NCBI RefSeq assembly: GCF_003171515.1
Contig: NC_089399.1
Span: forward strand, 3,534,001-3,598,000
Direction: 5' to 3'
From: Pyrenophora tritici-repentis
Taxonomy: Eukaryota > Ascomycota > Dothideomycetes > Pleosporales > Pleosporaceae
DNA length: 64,000 bases
Shown here: piece after piece, positions 43,091 through 53,478 of the stretch
Layout: each line of letters begins with the position of its first letter
Position numbering within the stretch: position 1 is the first letter of the stretch
Notes under the pieces: model-generated
The model's input: the letters and a program-made list of their open reading frames with translations, nothing else
What the model was told of the DNA's origin: nothing
Databases searched by the model: none
Made by a program: the position numbers and the translations under genes

Positions 43091-43372
43091 CTGAAAAGGC
43101 CGCATTGATGTCCTACAGAAAGAACTTGCGGCTCTGCAGTTCAGGTTTGAAAGCATCAAACGAAGCACGCAAACAGTCATCAAACAAGTTGATCAATCGA
43201 AATCCATCGACTTCACGCAGCAGGTTATAGCCAAGCTACCATGTGAGATCTGCGACATGACAAGGAAGTCGAGCGTGGGTACTACCGTACAACCCATGAT
43301 CCTCTGACCAAACTTTACTCGTACGACCACGAGCCATGGAAGGCCAAGCACTTTCCCGAAAATTACTGGGAC

Positions 43373-43564
43373 TGTTGGAAGGTCTATAGCACTAGTGCTG
43401 AAAGGAAATAACGATAACTAGGAATGCATTCTGTTCGGTGATGGTGATTGATTTTCTACGAACATAGCTGCTACGAAGGTATACCTAAGCTCTGCGCAAG
43501 GTGGGCCGAAGTCGGGCCGAAGTGTCCAGCAGCCGACGTCTCTACCGATACTCACGATCCGACA
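43373..43564 (-). repeat. LTR of the deleted copia-like element (3' LTR)
   Basis: 192-bp direct repeat of 46538-46729, preceded by GGGAC. It contains an internal GGGCCGAAGTC/GGGCCGAAGTG doublet. Confidence 0.95.
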
Positions 43565-43648
43565 CTGGAAGTCTTTTCTTTCTGGGTAGCTAGTAACTCT
43601 GCTTGTATCGGTAGTGACAGTATGTGTTGATGGTAACTGTGTGTAGCA

Positions 43649-44160
43649 TCAACCATCAAAGCTTGTCGGCCTCTGCACCCATCCCTCTACTCGGACTGTC
43701 AGCTTATTGCCGTCAATAAAGCGTTCAAGAGCGCGGTTTGGCGATGCCTTGGTGAAGGCGTCTGCAGGATTGTCTTCACCATTGATCCAGCGGATCTCCG
43801 TGATCTCGCGACGCTCATATGATTGGCGCAGCGCCATGATGTCGATCATGAGACGCTTTTCCTTCGTCGTCCCAAGCTTTACTAGGCACTCGTACAAGGA
43901 GTACGAGTCTGTACAGATAACCAAGGGAATTGCAGGTAGTCTAAGTCGTTCTGTAACTATCCTCAGCGTGGTTGCAACTGCAATGCCTATGTCAAAGCCG
44001 TTGACCATGCCGTAGATCTCTGAGGCCAGTACGCTCCGTGTGATGCGCTTGCATTTTGTAGAGCTGTAGTGGATCACGTTGCCCTGTATTGTGAAGGTGT
44101 TGACGTCAATAGACTCGTTGACGAGCATAAGGACAAAGCCTAGCTGTGAGCTGATGGCGC
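43649..44160 (-). pseudogene. Copia RNase H C-terminal fragment
   Basis: Residues GFVLMLVNE, NVIHYSSTKCKRITRSVLASE, ICTDSYSLYECLVKLGTTKE, LRQSYERREITEIRWINGE and NPADAFTK are the end of a Ty1/copia RNase H domain. The frame is open but differs from both upstream frames and has no start of its own. The deletion junction lies near 44140-44165. It is the only part of pol retained. Confidence 0.85.
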
Positions 44161-46208
44161 GTCTTGGCGGTATACGTCGTCGCCAGAGATGTGGTGCAAG
44201 AACGCCTGATCTGCAAGGCATTGCTCCGTGAAAAACTGCTGTTCAAGGTATGCTTCCGCGACGTCGTCATCGTCGTCATCCTCGCAGTCTTCCTCCTCTC
44301 TCCAGCCTCTCTGATTGTACTGGCTAGTGTGCTCGATCCCTTCGTATTCTGCAAGATGTACGGAGAAGTCCTTGGGGGCTGTGTACCTGTAAAGTATAGC
44401 GTAGAGAAGAACTGTGTACGGGCAGCCTTGCGCTCTTCGTCTGTGTGGTTGGTAGGCCAGCATCCTTCCTTCTGGCAAACAAAGCATTTCTTCCTCCAGC
44501 GAGGCTTAAATCCTCGTCCGTTGTCGTCGCGCTGCTCGCCTCCTCGATATGCTCCTCTAGATCCGCCTCTGAATCCTCCTCCACCTCGAGATCTACCTCG
44601 GATTCTTCCATTGCCGTTGTATCGGCGATCTAAGTAGTATTGGTCCTCTGTGACCATCTGGGTAGTGTGTTGCCGTGCAAGGTGTGTCTCAACTGCAGAA
44701 CGTAGGTCTGAGAAGAGTCCTTCACAGATTGTGGCTGGTTTGAACAGTGCCATCTCAAGCTCTGGTACTCCTCGGCAGGCATTGATGACAGTGGTACGTA
44801 GGGCATCCTCGCCCTCAAAGTTCTTGCCAAGGGCACGCTGGCATAGCTGCAGCTTGTCAAGCAGGATCTGCAGAACCTCGTGTAGTCCCTTGTCGGGGTT
44901 CTCTGTGCGGGTGCGAGCGAAGGTTGTAGTCGTCCAGTCTGTGTAGTAGTGCTGGTGATGGACGTCATGGTCGAAGTGGTTTTTGATTGCCATGTACGCA
45001 TCAGCAAAGCTGTCATCTCTCTCTACAACCTGTATGTAGAATGTCTCTGCACGTCCGGTAAGGATACGGGGAAACACTGCGTGAAACTGCTCTTCTTGGA
45101 TATCTACCTGCCAGCAGATGCTGAAGAAGATCTTGATCTTATCGTCTAGGAGATCGTACGCATTCCCTGTATACTTGTTGCTATTGTCCCATAGCTTAGA
45201 GAACTGCGTGATCGTATTAGCGTCGAGTCGATCGTTGCGGGACCATCGCGGCGGTAGCGTCTTGTACGGGTCGTATGGTAGTTCGGGTGGTCTGTTAGGG
45301 ACGCGGTTCGTTGGCTGTTGCGGAAATGGCGTGACTTCGCGATATGCAGTCGCTGGCGGCCGTGTCTGTAGTTGCGCACGCCCTTGTTGCGGCTGCGCGG
45401 CCTGCTCCCACAGTTGTCGATGCTGAGGCCCTTCCAGCGTACCGCTCATGTGTAGCGGCTGTTGTGGCTCTATTGTTTGGGAACGGCTCTGGACGCCTTG
45501 TCTCACTCTATACTGCTCTTGTTGCTCGCCCTGCGACGGTCGTTGTAATTGCGACGGCTGTGGTACTTGCGGTGGCTGTTGTAATTGCGGCGGTTGTTGT
45601 AATTGCGGCGGTTGTTGTACTTGCGGTGGTTGTTGTACAGCTGGATAGACTGTGTGCTGAGTGTCCTGTTGGCGTTTATTGCTCTGCTGGCGCTGGTACG
45701 CTTCGGACTGTTGGTCGAATTTCATGGCTCGAAACTCTGCTGGTTCCCATTCAAGAGTATTCTCTATACCTAGAATGTTGTAGAGAGAGTCCGCCACCCT
45801 GGCGTGATTGTTGCCAGTGTATACTCCCCGGTGTCGTAGCACACTCTTAAGAGACCTTAGTGTACCACGCTCAACCTTGCTAAATAGCTCCTTCGTCCAT
45901 CCTTCAAAGTCCCATTTGTAGTCAATGAAGAGGTCATCGTCCCAGGCCATTGACACATTGTAGTCGTGGATAGCTTTAGCGACCCACGTTGTTGCGTGTG
46001 TCTCATTTGCGTCCGCCGGTGCGGGTACACCCCAGAGAGCTGTATTGATGACCTTGAGTGCAACTGTGTATGGACAGTTTTCCATAAGTTGTTCCGCGGT
46101 AAATTTGGCCCATGGTGAGTCTGAGAGGTGTTCTGATTGCTCATTCTGTAGTTGATTCTGAGCTTCAGCAGAGTCTGCAGAGCTTATTTCGCTTTGGTTA
46201 TCCGCCAT
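44106..46208 (-). CDS. Gag-like protein of the deleted copia-like element
   Basis: 700 codons from ATG 46208. N-terminal helical Gag region (PYTVALKVINTALWG, DYNVSMAWDDDLFIDYKWD), a Gln/Pro-rich linker (QQPPQLQQPPQV repeats, 45540-45650), a second conserved region (FSKLWDNSNKYTGNAYDLLDDKIKIF, GLHEVLQILLDKLQLCQRALG), an RGG-rich stretch and a zinc-binding motif (CFVCQKEGCWPTNH). The last about 110 codons look out of frame: the natural continuation (YTAPKDFSVHLAEYEGIEH) lies in the -1 frame from about 44440. This may be a gag-pol frameshift site or a mutation. It should still supply particle protein. Confidence 0.8.
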   Translation of the reverse strand: MADNQSEISSADSAEAQNQLQNEQSEHLSDSPWAKFTAEQLMENCPYTVALKVINTALWGVPAPADANETHATTWVAKAIHDYNVSMAWDDDLFIDYKWDFEGWTKELFSKVERGTLRSLKSVLRHRGVYTGNNHARVADSLYNILGIENTLEWEPAEFRAMKFDQQSEAYQRQQSNKRQQDTQHTVYPAVQQPPQVQQPPQLQQPPQLQQPPQVPQPSQLQRPSQGEQQEQYRVRQGVQSRSQTIEPQQPLHMSGTLEGPQHRQLWEQAAQPQQGRAQLQTRPPATAYREVTPFPQQPTNRVPNRPPELPYDPYKTLPPRWSRNDRLDANTITQFSKLWDNSNKYTGNAYDLLDDKIKIFFSICWQVDIQEEQFHAVFPRILTGRAETFYIQVVERDDSFADAYMAIKNHFDHDVHHQHYYTDWTTTTFARTRTENPDKGLHEVLQILLDKLQLCQRALGKNFEGEDALRTTVINACRGVPELEMALFKPATICEGLFSDLRSAVETHLARQHTTQMVTEDQYYLDRRYNGNGRIRGRSRGGGGFRGGSRGAYRGGEQRDDNGRGFKPRWRKKCFVCQKEGCWPTNHTDEERKAARTQFFSTLYFTGTQPPRTSPYILQNTKGSSTLASTIREAGERRKTARMTTMTTSRKHTLNSSFSRSNALQIRRSCTTSLATTYTAKTRHQLTARLCPYARQRVY
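45545..45650. repeat. Minisatellite coding for QQPPQ repeats in Gag
   Basis: On the plus strand, 18-bp units of the type TGTTGTAATTGCGGCGGT repeat about five times, with small changes. They encode the Gln/Pro linker of the element's Gag. Confidence 0.8.
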
Positions 46209-46537
46209 CTTGCTAGCGGGTGTTGACGCGTTGTCGGTGTTGTTGTCTCGCTGGTTGGTCGTGCCAGCGCTTGTTGTTGTACGTGATCGGATCGTCCGGA
46301 GACGCTCGTACGGTTGAGTTGTATTGCGTTGCTGACGCGCTCTGTGTTCGCGGATTAAGCTAAACCAGCAGCTGTAGAGGGAGGTTAAGAGTGCTTCGTG
46401 TTATCTCTGCCTCGCTCTGTTCTTAGCACAGAATCTTCTCCCGGGAGTATAACGTCGTGCGTCAGGGAGTTCGTCGAAGATGCGGTCTGTCTCTTCTACC
46501 TTGCTGTCTGTGATCGCCTTAAGCAATCACTGATCAG

Positions 46538-46729
46538 TGTTGGAAGGTCTATAGCACTAGTGCTGAAAGGAAATAACGATAACTAGGAATGCATTCTGTT
46601 CGGTGATGGTGATTGATTTTCTACGAACATAGCTGCTACGAAGGTATACCTAAGCTCTGCGCAAGGTGGGCCGAAGTCGGGCCGAAGTGTCCAGCAGCCG
46701 ACGTCTCTACCGATACTCACGATCCGACA
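46538..46729 (-). repeat. LTR of the deleted copia-like element (5' LTR)
   Basis: Reads as identical to 43373-43564 and is followed by GGGAC. On the minus strand it precedes the leader and gag. Confidence 0.95.
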
Positions 46730-46803
46730 GGGACAGAGAAAATGTAGTGGAGGAAAGAGCTAAGAGACAACTACTATCGGATGAGTACTTTAATTTTTGC
46801 TAA

Positions 46804-47661
46804 TGGCCATTGAAGACTTTGAAACGAAATGGAGTGAGCTACCCCAGTGGACGAACCCGCTCTAACTAATAAGAATGGAATCGCAGCGGACTTAGGCATG
46901 TATGGAGTTATCATGTTCCTCTTGGGTGGCATAAAATACTTTACATACTAGTGTACAAATGCCACTGTAGTTGCCAAACATACGTATCAGGTGCTTCTAC
47001 ACTCCCCAACGTGTTTCTACTACTACTACCACTGAGTCTATTTCCAGCCCGAACTGAACCCAGAATGAGCATGCAGGCTATACTCTTTCTCTGAGGGAAT
47101 TGTGTTGAGGTAGAACTTTGGTTGCAGTGGAGTAATACCAGGCCGCCTCACTTCTCAACGTGTAGAACATCAACCCTTCTAGCTACAATTCCACTTCTCA
47201 GCTCATCAAGCCACGGATTACTGTATCCAGCAACCCCCAAGATAATGCGGCACATGGGTGACATAGATTACTTGACAGTGTGGGTAAGCGGGTGTTTGGC
47301 GACTACAGTGGCCTTTTTACACTGGTATATTGAGTATCTAATGACACCTGATGAACTGCACATGGCAGATACAAGCCAGCAGGAATTTAATGTCATCGAA
47401 AACCTCAGGGTTAACCATCTTATCTATACCGCGATCAACAACTCGCGCGAAACCAAGCAGACTAGCGTGCTTCCAGGCTGGCTCTCATTGGTTGAGATAT
47501 CAAGGCGAACGGGCAACCTACCCCGCCATGGGACAAAAATGTTATCGCGACTTATTGCCCCTCCGTGAATGCTTACGCTCGTTAAACTTCTTCCTAGCAC
47601 TTTCTCACCTGTGTTTATTCCTCGTAGTTTCTGTAGACGTATCTCAATCCCATATCGAAAG
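46804..47661. other. Intergenic upstream of MTAP
   Basis: Contains a block (47246-47345) similar to 40556-40655, perhaps the old 3' flank of member E. The 148-codon frame at 47122-47568 covers this block, but I do not support it as a gene. Confidence 0.45.
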
Positions 47662-48653
47662 ATGGCTGGGGTTCCAAGCACCTACGATGGTGCGCGCCTT
47701 CCACTTGATCGTCGCGTCAATCGCTTACCCTTCGTGCAGCGCCCGTTCACATCGCCGTTATAGGCGGTACTGGCATTTCGTCGCTTCCAGGCTTTACCCT
47801 CGCGGCGACACTCGATGTTGACACGCCATGGGGAAAGCCATCATCGCCAATTAGCATCCTGCAACACCCCTCGCCAACCACCGGGAAACCGATTCCCATC
47901 GCCTTCCTGTCGCGACATGGCCTCTCCCATGAGCTTGCGCCGCATGAGGTCAAGAACCAGGCCAACATGGCTGCGCTACGACACATCGGTGTGCGCACCA
48001 TCATTGCCTTCTCTGCCGTCGGTTCGCTGCAAGAAGAAATCCAACCGCGCGACTTTGTAGTACCCGATCAGATCATCGACCGCACAAAGGGCATCAGGCC
48101 ATTCACATTCTTCGAAGGAGGCATGGTCGGGCATGTGGGCTTTGGCGACCCCTTCGACAAGAAGCTGGCCGCGATCGTCAGGCAGTGCGGACATGCCTTG
48201 GAGGGAGACGGCGTTAAGCTACACGACAATGGATTGCTCATCTGCATGGAGGGCCCGCAATTCAGCACACGCGCCGAGTCCAACCTCTACCGTTCGTGGG
48301 GCGGCAGCGTCATCAACATGTCTGCTCTGCCCGAGGCCAAGCTTGCGCGAGAGGCTGAGATTGCATACCAAATGATATGCATGGCCACAGACTACGACTG
48401 CTGGCGCGGAAATGGCGAGGAGGACGTTAACGTGGAAATGGTCATGGCACACATGAAAGCGAACGCGGATAATGCTAGACGTTTCGTAGGCGCTGTTCTC
48501 AACGAGCTAAGCAAGGAGGAGCATGAAAAGCAGGTTCTCGCAAAGCACCTCGACGGCCAAATGAGGTTTGCAGGTGCCATGACTAAAAAGGAGGCAAGAG
48601 GGAAGGAGGCTGAGAAGAGGCTTCAATGGCTATTCCCCGGTTACTTCGACTGA
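47662..48653 (+). CDS. S-methyl-5'-thioadenosine phosphorylase
   Basis: Two exons: 47662-47689 (28 bp, MAGVPSTYD) and 47740-48653, with a 50-bp intron (donor GTGCGC, acceptor GTGCAG), giving 313 residues. Converts methylthioadenosine and phosphate to adenine and methylthioribose-1-phosphate in methionine salvage; cytosol/nucleus, usually a trimer. Motifs: HIAVIGGTGISSLPGF (phosphate site), FLSRHG, CMEGPQFSTRAES, NMSALPEAKLARE and the family mark ATDYDCW. The ATG at 47967, although it opens a long frame, would lose the phosphate site, so the short first exon is needed. Orthologue of yeast Meu1 / human MTAP. Confidence 0.93.
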
Positions 48654-49407
48654 AGAAGGCTGCCGAAACGCACCCCTTTCCCAGCAGCATAGAATCGATT
48701 ACCATTACGCTATCACGATGCAGGCTGGCTACATGAGGAAGGTGGATAGAAGTTACAACAAACTTGAATTACGTCTTTACATCATGGAAAATGTATGCTG
48801 AGCATATCGATAGCTATGCGTAAGCTATCCGTTTCAGGTTGGTGTCCGCGGACGTATCCTAGTTAATCCCACCATTTGCTCTCTTCCGCACCTTCCTGTT
48901 TTGATCAAGATCTGCAACATATGCATCTATCACCTCAGAAACAGTCTTGTATCCTAGGTATAGTACAACGTCTATCCAAAATTCAGGAGAGGATTCTCAC
49001 TTGACAGCAATTTGTTTGTTGTGCACAGATCAGGCGGGTATCACGGATGGTCGATGTGTACCATGCTGATCAGGTACCAGGGTGTGACAAGCCTGCTCTT
49101 GAATGAGCAGTACCTGCATGCAAACGCAACATCGAGGCTTGCCAAAACCTTCCACAACAGCTCTGCAACTCTTATCATGCCGATCGATACAAGTATAGGT
49201 ACTTTAAATGCAGTATGTACTGATTCCGTGCCGTGGGGAGGACGCGCGCATGCAGTCTGATCCTTGTCTAGCATGGCTAAACCACGGCAGTACTCCTCGG
49301 GTCAGCATAAACCGTATATATAGCAGGTAAGATATCACGAACACGACAAATCTCCACGCCTTTCCCCCATCCTTCTTTTGCCAACCAGTAGAAACATCTT
49401 GGACACC
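48654..49407. other. Intergenic 0.75 kb
   Basis: 3' flank of MTAP and promoter of the amidase gene, with a TATATATAG-type word at 49316-49324, about 85 bp before the amidase ATG. No gene supported. Confidence 0.5.
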
Positions 49408-51155
49408 ATGGTTTCAGCGTGGTTCTTGACAAAGGTCTTTGCGGCTTTTGTGCCCTTAGTGAGCGTGTATGCGCACCCCCAAACCAAGTTTCCGTTACTT
49501 CTCGATGCTACTGCGGATGATTTGGTTGCTGGTCTTCATGCCGGAGACTTTACGAGCGTGGATTTGGTCAAGGTATGACTTTCACTCTGGCGGTGTGATA
49601 TCAGAACTCAACCGCTGATAACTTTCAGGCTTACATCGGACGTATTATGGAAGTCAATCAAACGCTGCACATGGTCATTGAAATCAACCCTGATGCTTTG
49701 TCAATCGCGAAAACTTTGGATGAAGAGCGTGCGAGTGGGAAAATTCGAGGGTTCGTCACGCCAGCCAAGCATGGTTATTTTGATGCTAACAAGCCTAGCC
49801 CTCTTCACGGACTTCCTGTACTGGTCAAAAACAACATTGCCACTGCGGATAAAATGAACAATACAGTCGGATCCTGGTCTCTAGTCGGCGCCAAGGTCCC
49901 ACGTGATGCTACTGTCGTAGCGAAGCTTCGAGAGGCGGGTGCGGTCATCCTCGGAAAGTCCAATCTCTCTCAATGGGCCAACTTCCGCTCTTCCAACTCT
50001 TCAAATGGATGGTCCGCTCATGGTGGACAGACTTATGGCGCATACTACCCTGGTCAGGATCCTAGTGGAAGCAGCAGCGGTAGTGGAGTTGCGGCTAGTC
50101 TGGGTCTTGCATGGGGAACTCTTGGTACTGAGACTGATGGCTCCATCATTTCCCCCAGTCAAGTGAACAACATTGTAGGTATTAAACCAACCCTTGGTCT
50201 AACTAGCAGAGCTCTCGTGGTTCCTATTTCAGAACGCCAAGACACTGTTGGAGCCATGGCTCGTACAGTCAAGGACGCAGCATACATACTCCACGCCATC
50301 TCGGGACCTGACAGCTACGACAACTACACCTTCGCCATCCCATGGGCAAAGTTAGGAAAGAAGCCCAACTATGTTGCCGCATGTAAGCTAGATGCTCTCA
50401 AGGGCAAACGCATCGGTGTCCCACGCAACTACATCGGCACCCCCGACAACACCACGACGGCCATCTACGCCGCCTTCGAAGCCGCCCTAGACACAATCCG
50501 TTCCGCCGGCGCCACCGTCGTCGAAGACACAAACTACACGGCCTATAAAGAATGGACACAATCCAACGCAGAAACCATCGTCCTCCACGGCGACTTCGGC
50601 CCTAACCTAGCCCACTACCTCTCCCAACTCACGTCCAACCCCAACAACATACACACGCTCGAAGACGTCCAACGCTTCACCCATTCCTTCCCGCTAGAAG
50701 ACTATCCCGACCGCGACACGGCAGAATTTGACGCCTCCATCGCGCAAGTCAAGAATTTCTCAAACACCGACGCTGCCTTTTGGACCGCATACCAATACAA
50801 CCAATATCTCGGCGGCCCCGGCGGTATCCTCGGCGCGCTCGAGAAATACAACCTAGACGCCGTTGTCACGCCTGCTTTTCTTGCGTCTTCCATCTCTGCA
50901 ATTATCGGGGCGCCGGTTGTTACGGTGCCATTAGGGGCATACCCACAGGGCACGCAGGTTGTGAAGAATGCAAGGGGAGATTTGAATGCTACGGCGCCGA
51001 ATGTGCCGTTTGGGATTAGTTTTTCGGGGAAGCTGTGGAGTGAGGAGAGTCTGGTGGGGTTTGCGTATGCGTTTGAGCAGAGGACCAACGTGAGGGAGAA
51101 GGTGAAGCCGTATTTGGTGCCGCGGGTGGAGATTCAAGATGTGGTGGGGAAGTAG
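49408..51155 (+). CDS. Secreted amidase (amidase-signature family)
   Basis: Two exons (49408-49572, 49629-51155) with a 56-bp intron (GTATGA...TTTCAG) give 563 residues. The ATG is in strong context (CACCATGG). A signal peptide (WFLTKVFAAFVPLVSVYA) predicts secretion, and many N-glycosylation sequons agree. Amidase-signature catalytic triad: Lys in PVLVKNNIAT (about 122), cis-Ser in DPSGSSSGSGVAAS (about 204) and nucleophile Ser in TETDGSIISP (about 227). The family hydrolyses amide bonds by a Ser-cisSer-Lys mechanism; the natural substrate of these secreted fungal forms is not known. Full length for the family. Confidence 0.93.
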
Positions 51156-52067
51156 GCGATTGGGGGTTGTGGAGGAGGGCCATGTGATGGGGATGAGATG
51201 ATTAGACAGGCTATATGGAGGTGATTCCGTGTTTAAGTTGATTAAGCATTTCTACAAATCTTTCTGCTTAGCATAGAGCTGGGTTAAGAGTCATAGGCCG
51301 TGGATGTTGGTTGGCCGTTTGTGGACTAACGTTTTAACAATTGAATAACTTTGATTAGAACATTAGATGACGTTGAGGCTTTTTGCTTAGCAGAAAGCGA
51401 TAGCCCTAGCCCTGTGCTGTACTCGTTTTTCTTGGCAAAAGGGAAACTATGAGCCATCATGGTACACGGCGCCAGTCTTGAATAATTTTATCTTTTGGAA
51501 GGCATACTTTTAACACGATTTTCATGATACGATTCAAGCTCCGAAGTGGGTTACATCTCTGATAAAAGTTAGGTCGCTTTTAGTTGACATTGAGGCTTTG
51601 GGGTAACTAGTATATTTTTTGTGGCCTGCTGAGATGGTTTAGGCGCAGCATGCAACCTTTGAGGCGCAGTAACGACGACTACAAGAGCTGTAGGGTTGAG
51701 CCTGATCTCGATGGCAGACTCGTGAGATGGAAAAAAGGATGTGATGTCTGAGGCAGGAGTGATTATGGCAGGACATGAACGCCAGGGCCCAAGACAACGC
51801 CAGCACCACTACAGGCGCCGTATCTCGACCTCGACCTGGATAATCAATTCGAAGAGCATTGCGATGCTCAACACATGCGTCGGACGATGATAGCATGCCA
51901 AAGGCGGATGAAGGAAGAACTGATGCTCGCGCAATACTCATGACGCCATTATCGGACTCTCAATCTCGCCGACTCGATGTGGTGGCGGAGACTTTCCGCG
52001 CCACCCCTCCGCCTCATCATCAATCTCATAATCTTACAACAAAAAGAACAACAACAACAACCTCCAC
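51156..52067. other. Intergenic 0.9 kb
   Basis: 3' flank of the amidase gene and the promoter of msrB. A CAACAA-rich 5' leader precedes the msrB ATG. A short word (GACRTTGAGGCTTT) occurs twice (51370 and 51587). No gene supported. Confidence 0.5.
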
Positions 52068-52768
52068 ATGCGCTTCCCATCCTTTCCAAACTTCCTACGC
52101 GCCATCCACACAGTCACAAACACAACCAGCGCCTTCCTCCGCTCAAATCCCGCCAGCACCCTCGGCCGCACAATCTACAACACGCCCCAGCGCGCCGTCG
52201 TATACCGATCGATGCCCAACATCCCCTTCTTGGGCGCGCTTTTCGGATCCAGTGCGAATAACATGGCGGATAACGCTGATTACCCCGTCAAGAAGCCCGA
52301 GGGCGAGTGGCAGGCACAATTGAGTCCTGGTACGCCCATCTTACCCCCAATCCCACCCCATCGTGAGATCGGGCGCCCTCTAACACCCTTACAGAACAAT
52401 TCCGCATCCTCCGCCAAAAAGGCACCGAAATGCCTGGCTCAGGAAAATACAACAAACACTACCCCACAGCCGGCGTATACAACTGCGGCGCATGCGACGC
52501 GCCCCTCTACAAAGCCAACCACAAGTTCGACTCTGGATGCGGGTGGCCTGCCTTTTGGGACGCCATTCCCGGTGCTGTGGGACAGAAACCGGATCCGGGA
52601 CTCGGCATGATGAGGACGGAGATTGTGTGTAATAACTGCGGGGGCCATTTGGGACATATTTTTAAGGGAGAGAGGTTTGGAAATCCAAAGGATGAGAGGC
52701 ATTGTGTTAATAGTGTTAGTATTAATTTTAGTGCGGAGGATAAGGGTGAGGGTGAGGGGAAGTTGTAG
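52068..52768 (+). CDS. msrB: Peptide methionine (R)-S-oxide reductase MsrB, probably mitochondrial
   Basis: Two exons (52068-52329, 52395-52768), 65-bp intron (GTACGC...TTACAG), 211 residues. Reduces methionine-R-sulfoxide in proteins, using thioredoxin. Residues 1-60 are rich in Arg/Ser/Thr without acidic residues, typical of a mitochondrial presequence, then MADNADYPVKKPEGEWQAQL. The catalytic domain has EQFRILRQKGTE, the zinc cysteines in NCGACDAPLY and CNNCGGHLGHIF, the substrate site SGCGWPAFWDAI and the catalytic Cys in ERHCVNSVSI. Full-length SelR domain. The internal ATG before ADNADYP could start a cytosolic form. Confidence 0.95.
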
Positions 52769-53478
52769 AATGTGTGGAAGGGCTATGATAGGGGAGTATA
52801 CTGTAAAGTCAGGTTGTGTCTATCCTAGATGGTATCATATCGAAACCTAACAATTCACATTCCACAAGTTCTATCGACCGACAACTACATGATTGTGATG
52901 TACATGAATAGTTGCAGTACTCAAACTACTTTGTCAATCTGTTAACTCAATACTTTCAATATAGTGAATTATATCTATCTTAGTATTGCAATACTCGTCA
53001 TGATACCATGCAAAGAAAGATTGAAGATCACGCTGTTTCCCATCTTTCCCACTCGCGCATCCCGCGGACACCGGCAACATCGTGTATCAAGACGCTTACA
53101 TAAGTCGGTACCGGTATATTTACCCCGCCAAGTGGCAACCGCGCAATAATAAACCCCGACGTCTGCTTTCGCGACGACCCGATGTCTGAGATGGCTAGGC
53201 CGCTCTATTGTGGTAGATTTCTTTGCGCCAGCCAGGAGCGCGACTGGGTATGCAAGATGTAAAAAAGTGGGTTTCTGTGATAGCCTTGCAGGCGTGGATA
53301 GTGGATAGTGGATAGTTCGCCATGGCGTGGCGTGGCGGACTTGATCTTTTTCTGTTTCGTTCTTCTTTACCGTCTCTATTCTGTTGATTGAATTGAAAGG
53401 TTTGTGAGTGGTTTTTTTGGTGAGAATTGTCTTTGATAACTTGTTGTTGCTGGTACACGTACTGGACGGGCTGGACTG
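52769..53478. other. Intergenic 0.7 kb
   Basis: Promoter region of the MFS gene. A GTGGATA doublet/triplet occurs at 53294-53315. No gene supported. Confidence 0.5.

Larger units (their letters stand above)
43373..46729 (-). mobile_element. Non-autonomous copia-like element, internally deleted
   Basis: 3,357 bp, LTRs of 192 bp that read as identical, TGTTGG...CCGACA ends, and the perfect duplication GGGAC (43368-43372 and 46730-46734). On the minus strand it holds a full gag and the last third of RNase H, but protease, integrase and RT are missing, so it needs enzymes in trans. Identical LTRs mean recent movement. A purine run (43566-43584 on the minus strand) next to the left LTR is a good polypurine tract and confirms minus orientation. 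Confidence 0.93.
43091..46803 (+). pseudogene. LPREIRD-family pseudogene, member E, split by a retrotransposon
   Basis: The 5' part (43100-43372) reads DVLQKELAALQFRFESIKRS (coiled coil), VIAKLPCEICDM (degenerate LPREIRD motif), then after a frame change YYRTTHDPLTKLYSYDHEPW and HFPENYWD. The frame resumes after the element as RENVVEERAKRQLLSDEYFNFC and stops at 46801-46803. Removing 43373-46729 and one GGGAC joins the two halves in frame. Compared with member D (GENYYRSSYFQF) the join is plausible. The gene had already shifted frame near 43255, so it may have been dead before the insertion. Confidence 0.7.

Noticed and set aside
44164..45850. Several plus-strand ORFs (for example 45344-45850, Val/Ala-rich)
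   Set aside because: They are antisense shadows of the minus-strand gag and its QQPPQ repeats.
47122..47568. 148-codon ORF before MTAP
   Set aside because: It covers the duplicated segment at 47246-47345, whose other copy has stops in all frames.
49939..50166. ORFs overlapping the amidase gene in other frames
   Set aside because: Shadows of the amidase coding sequence.
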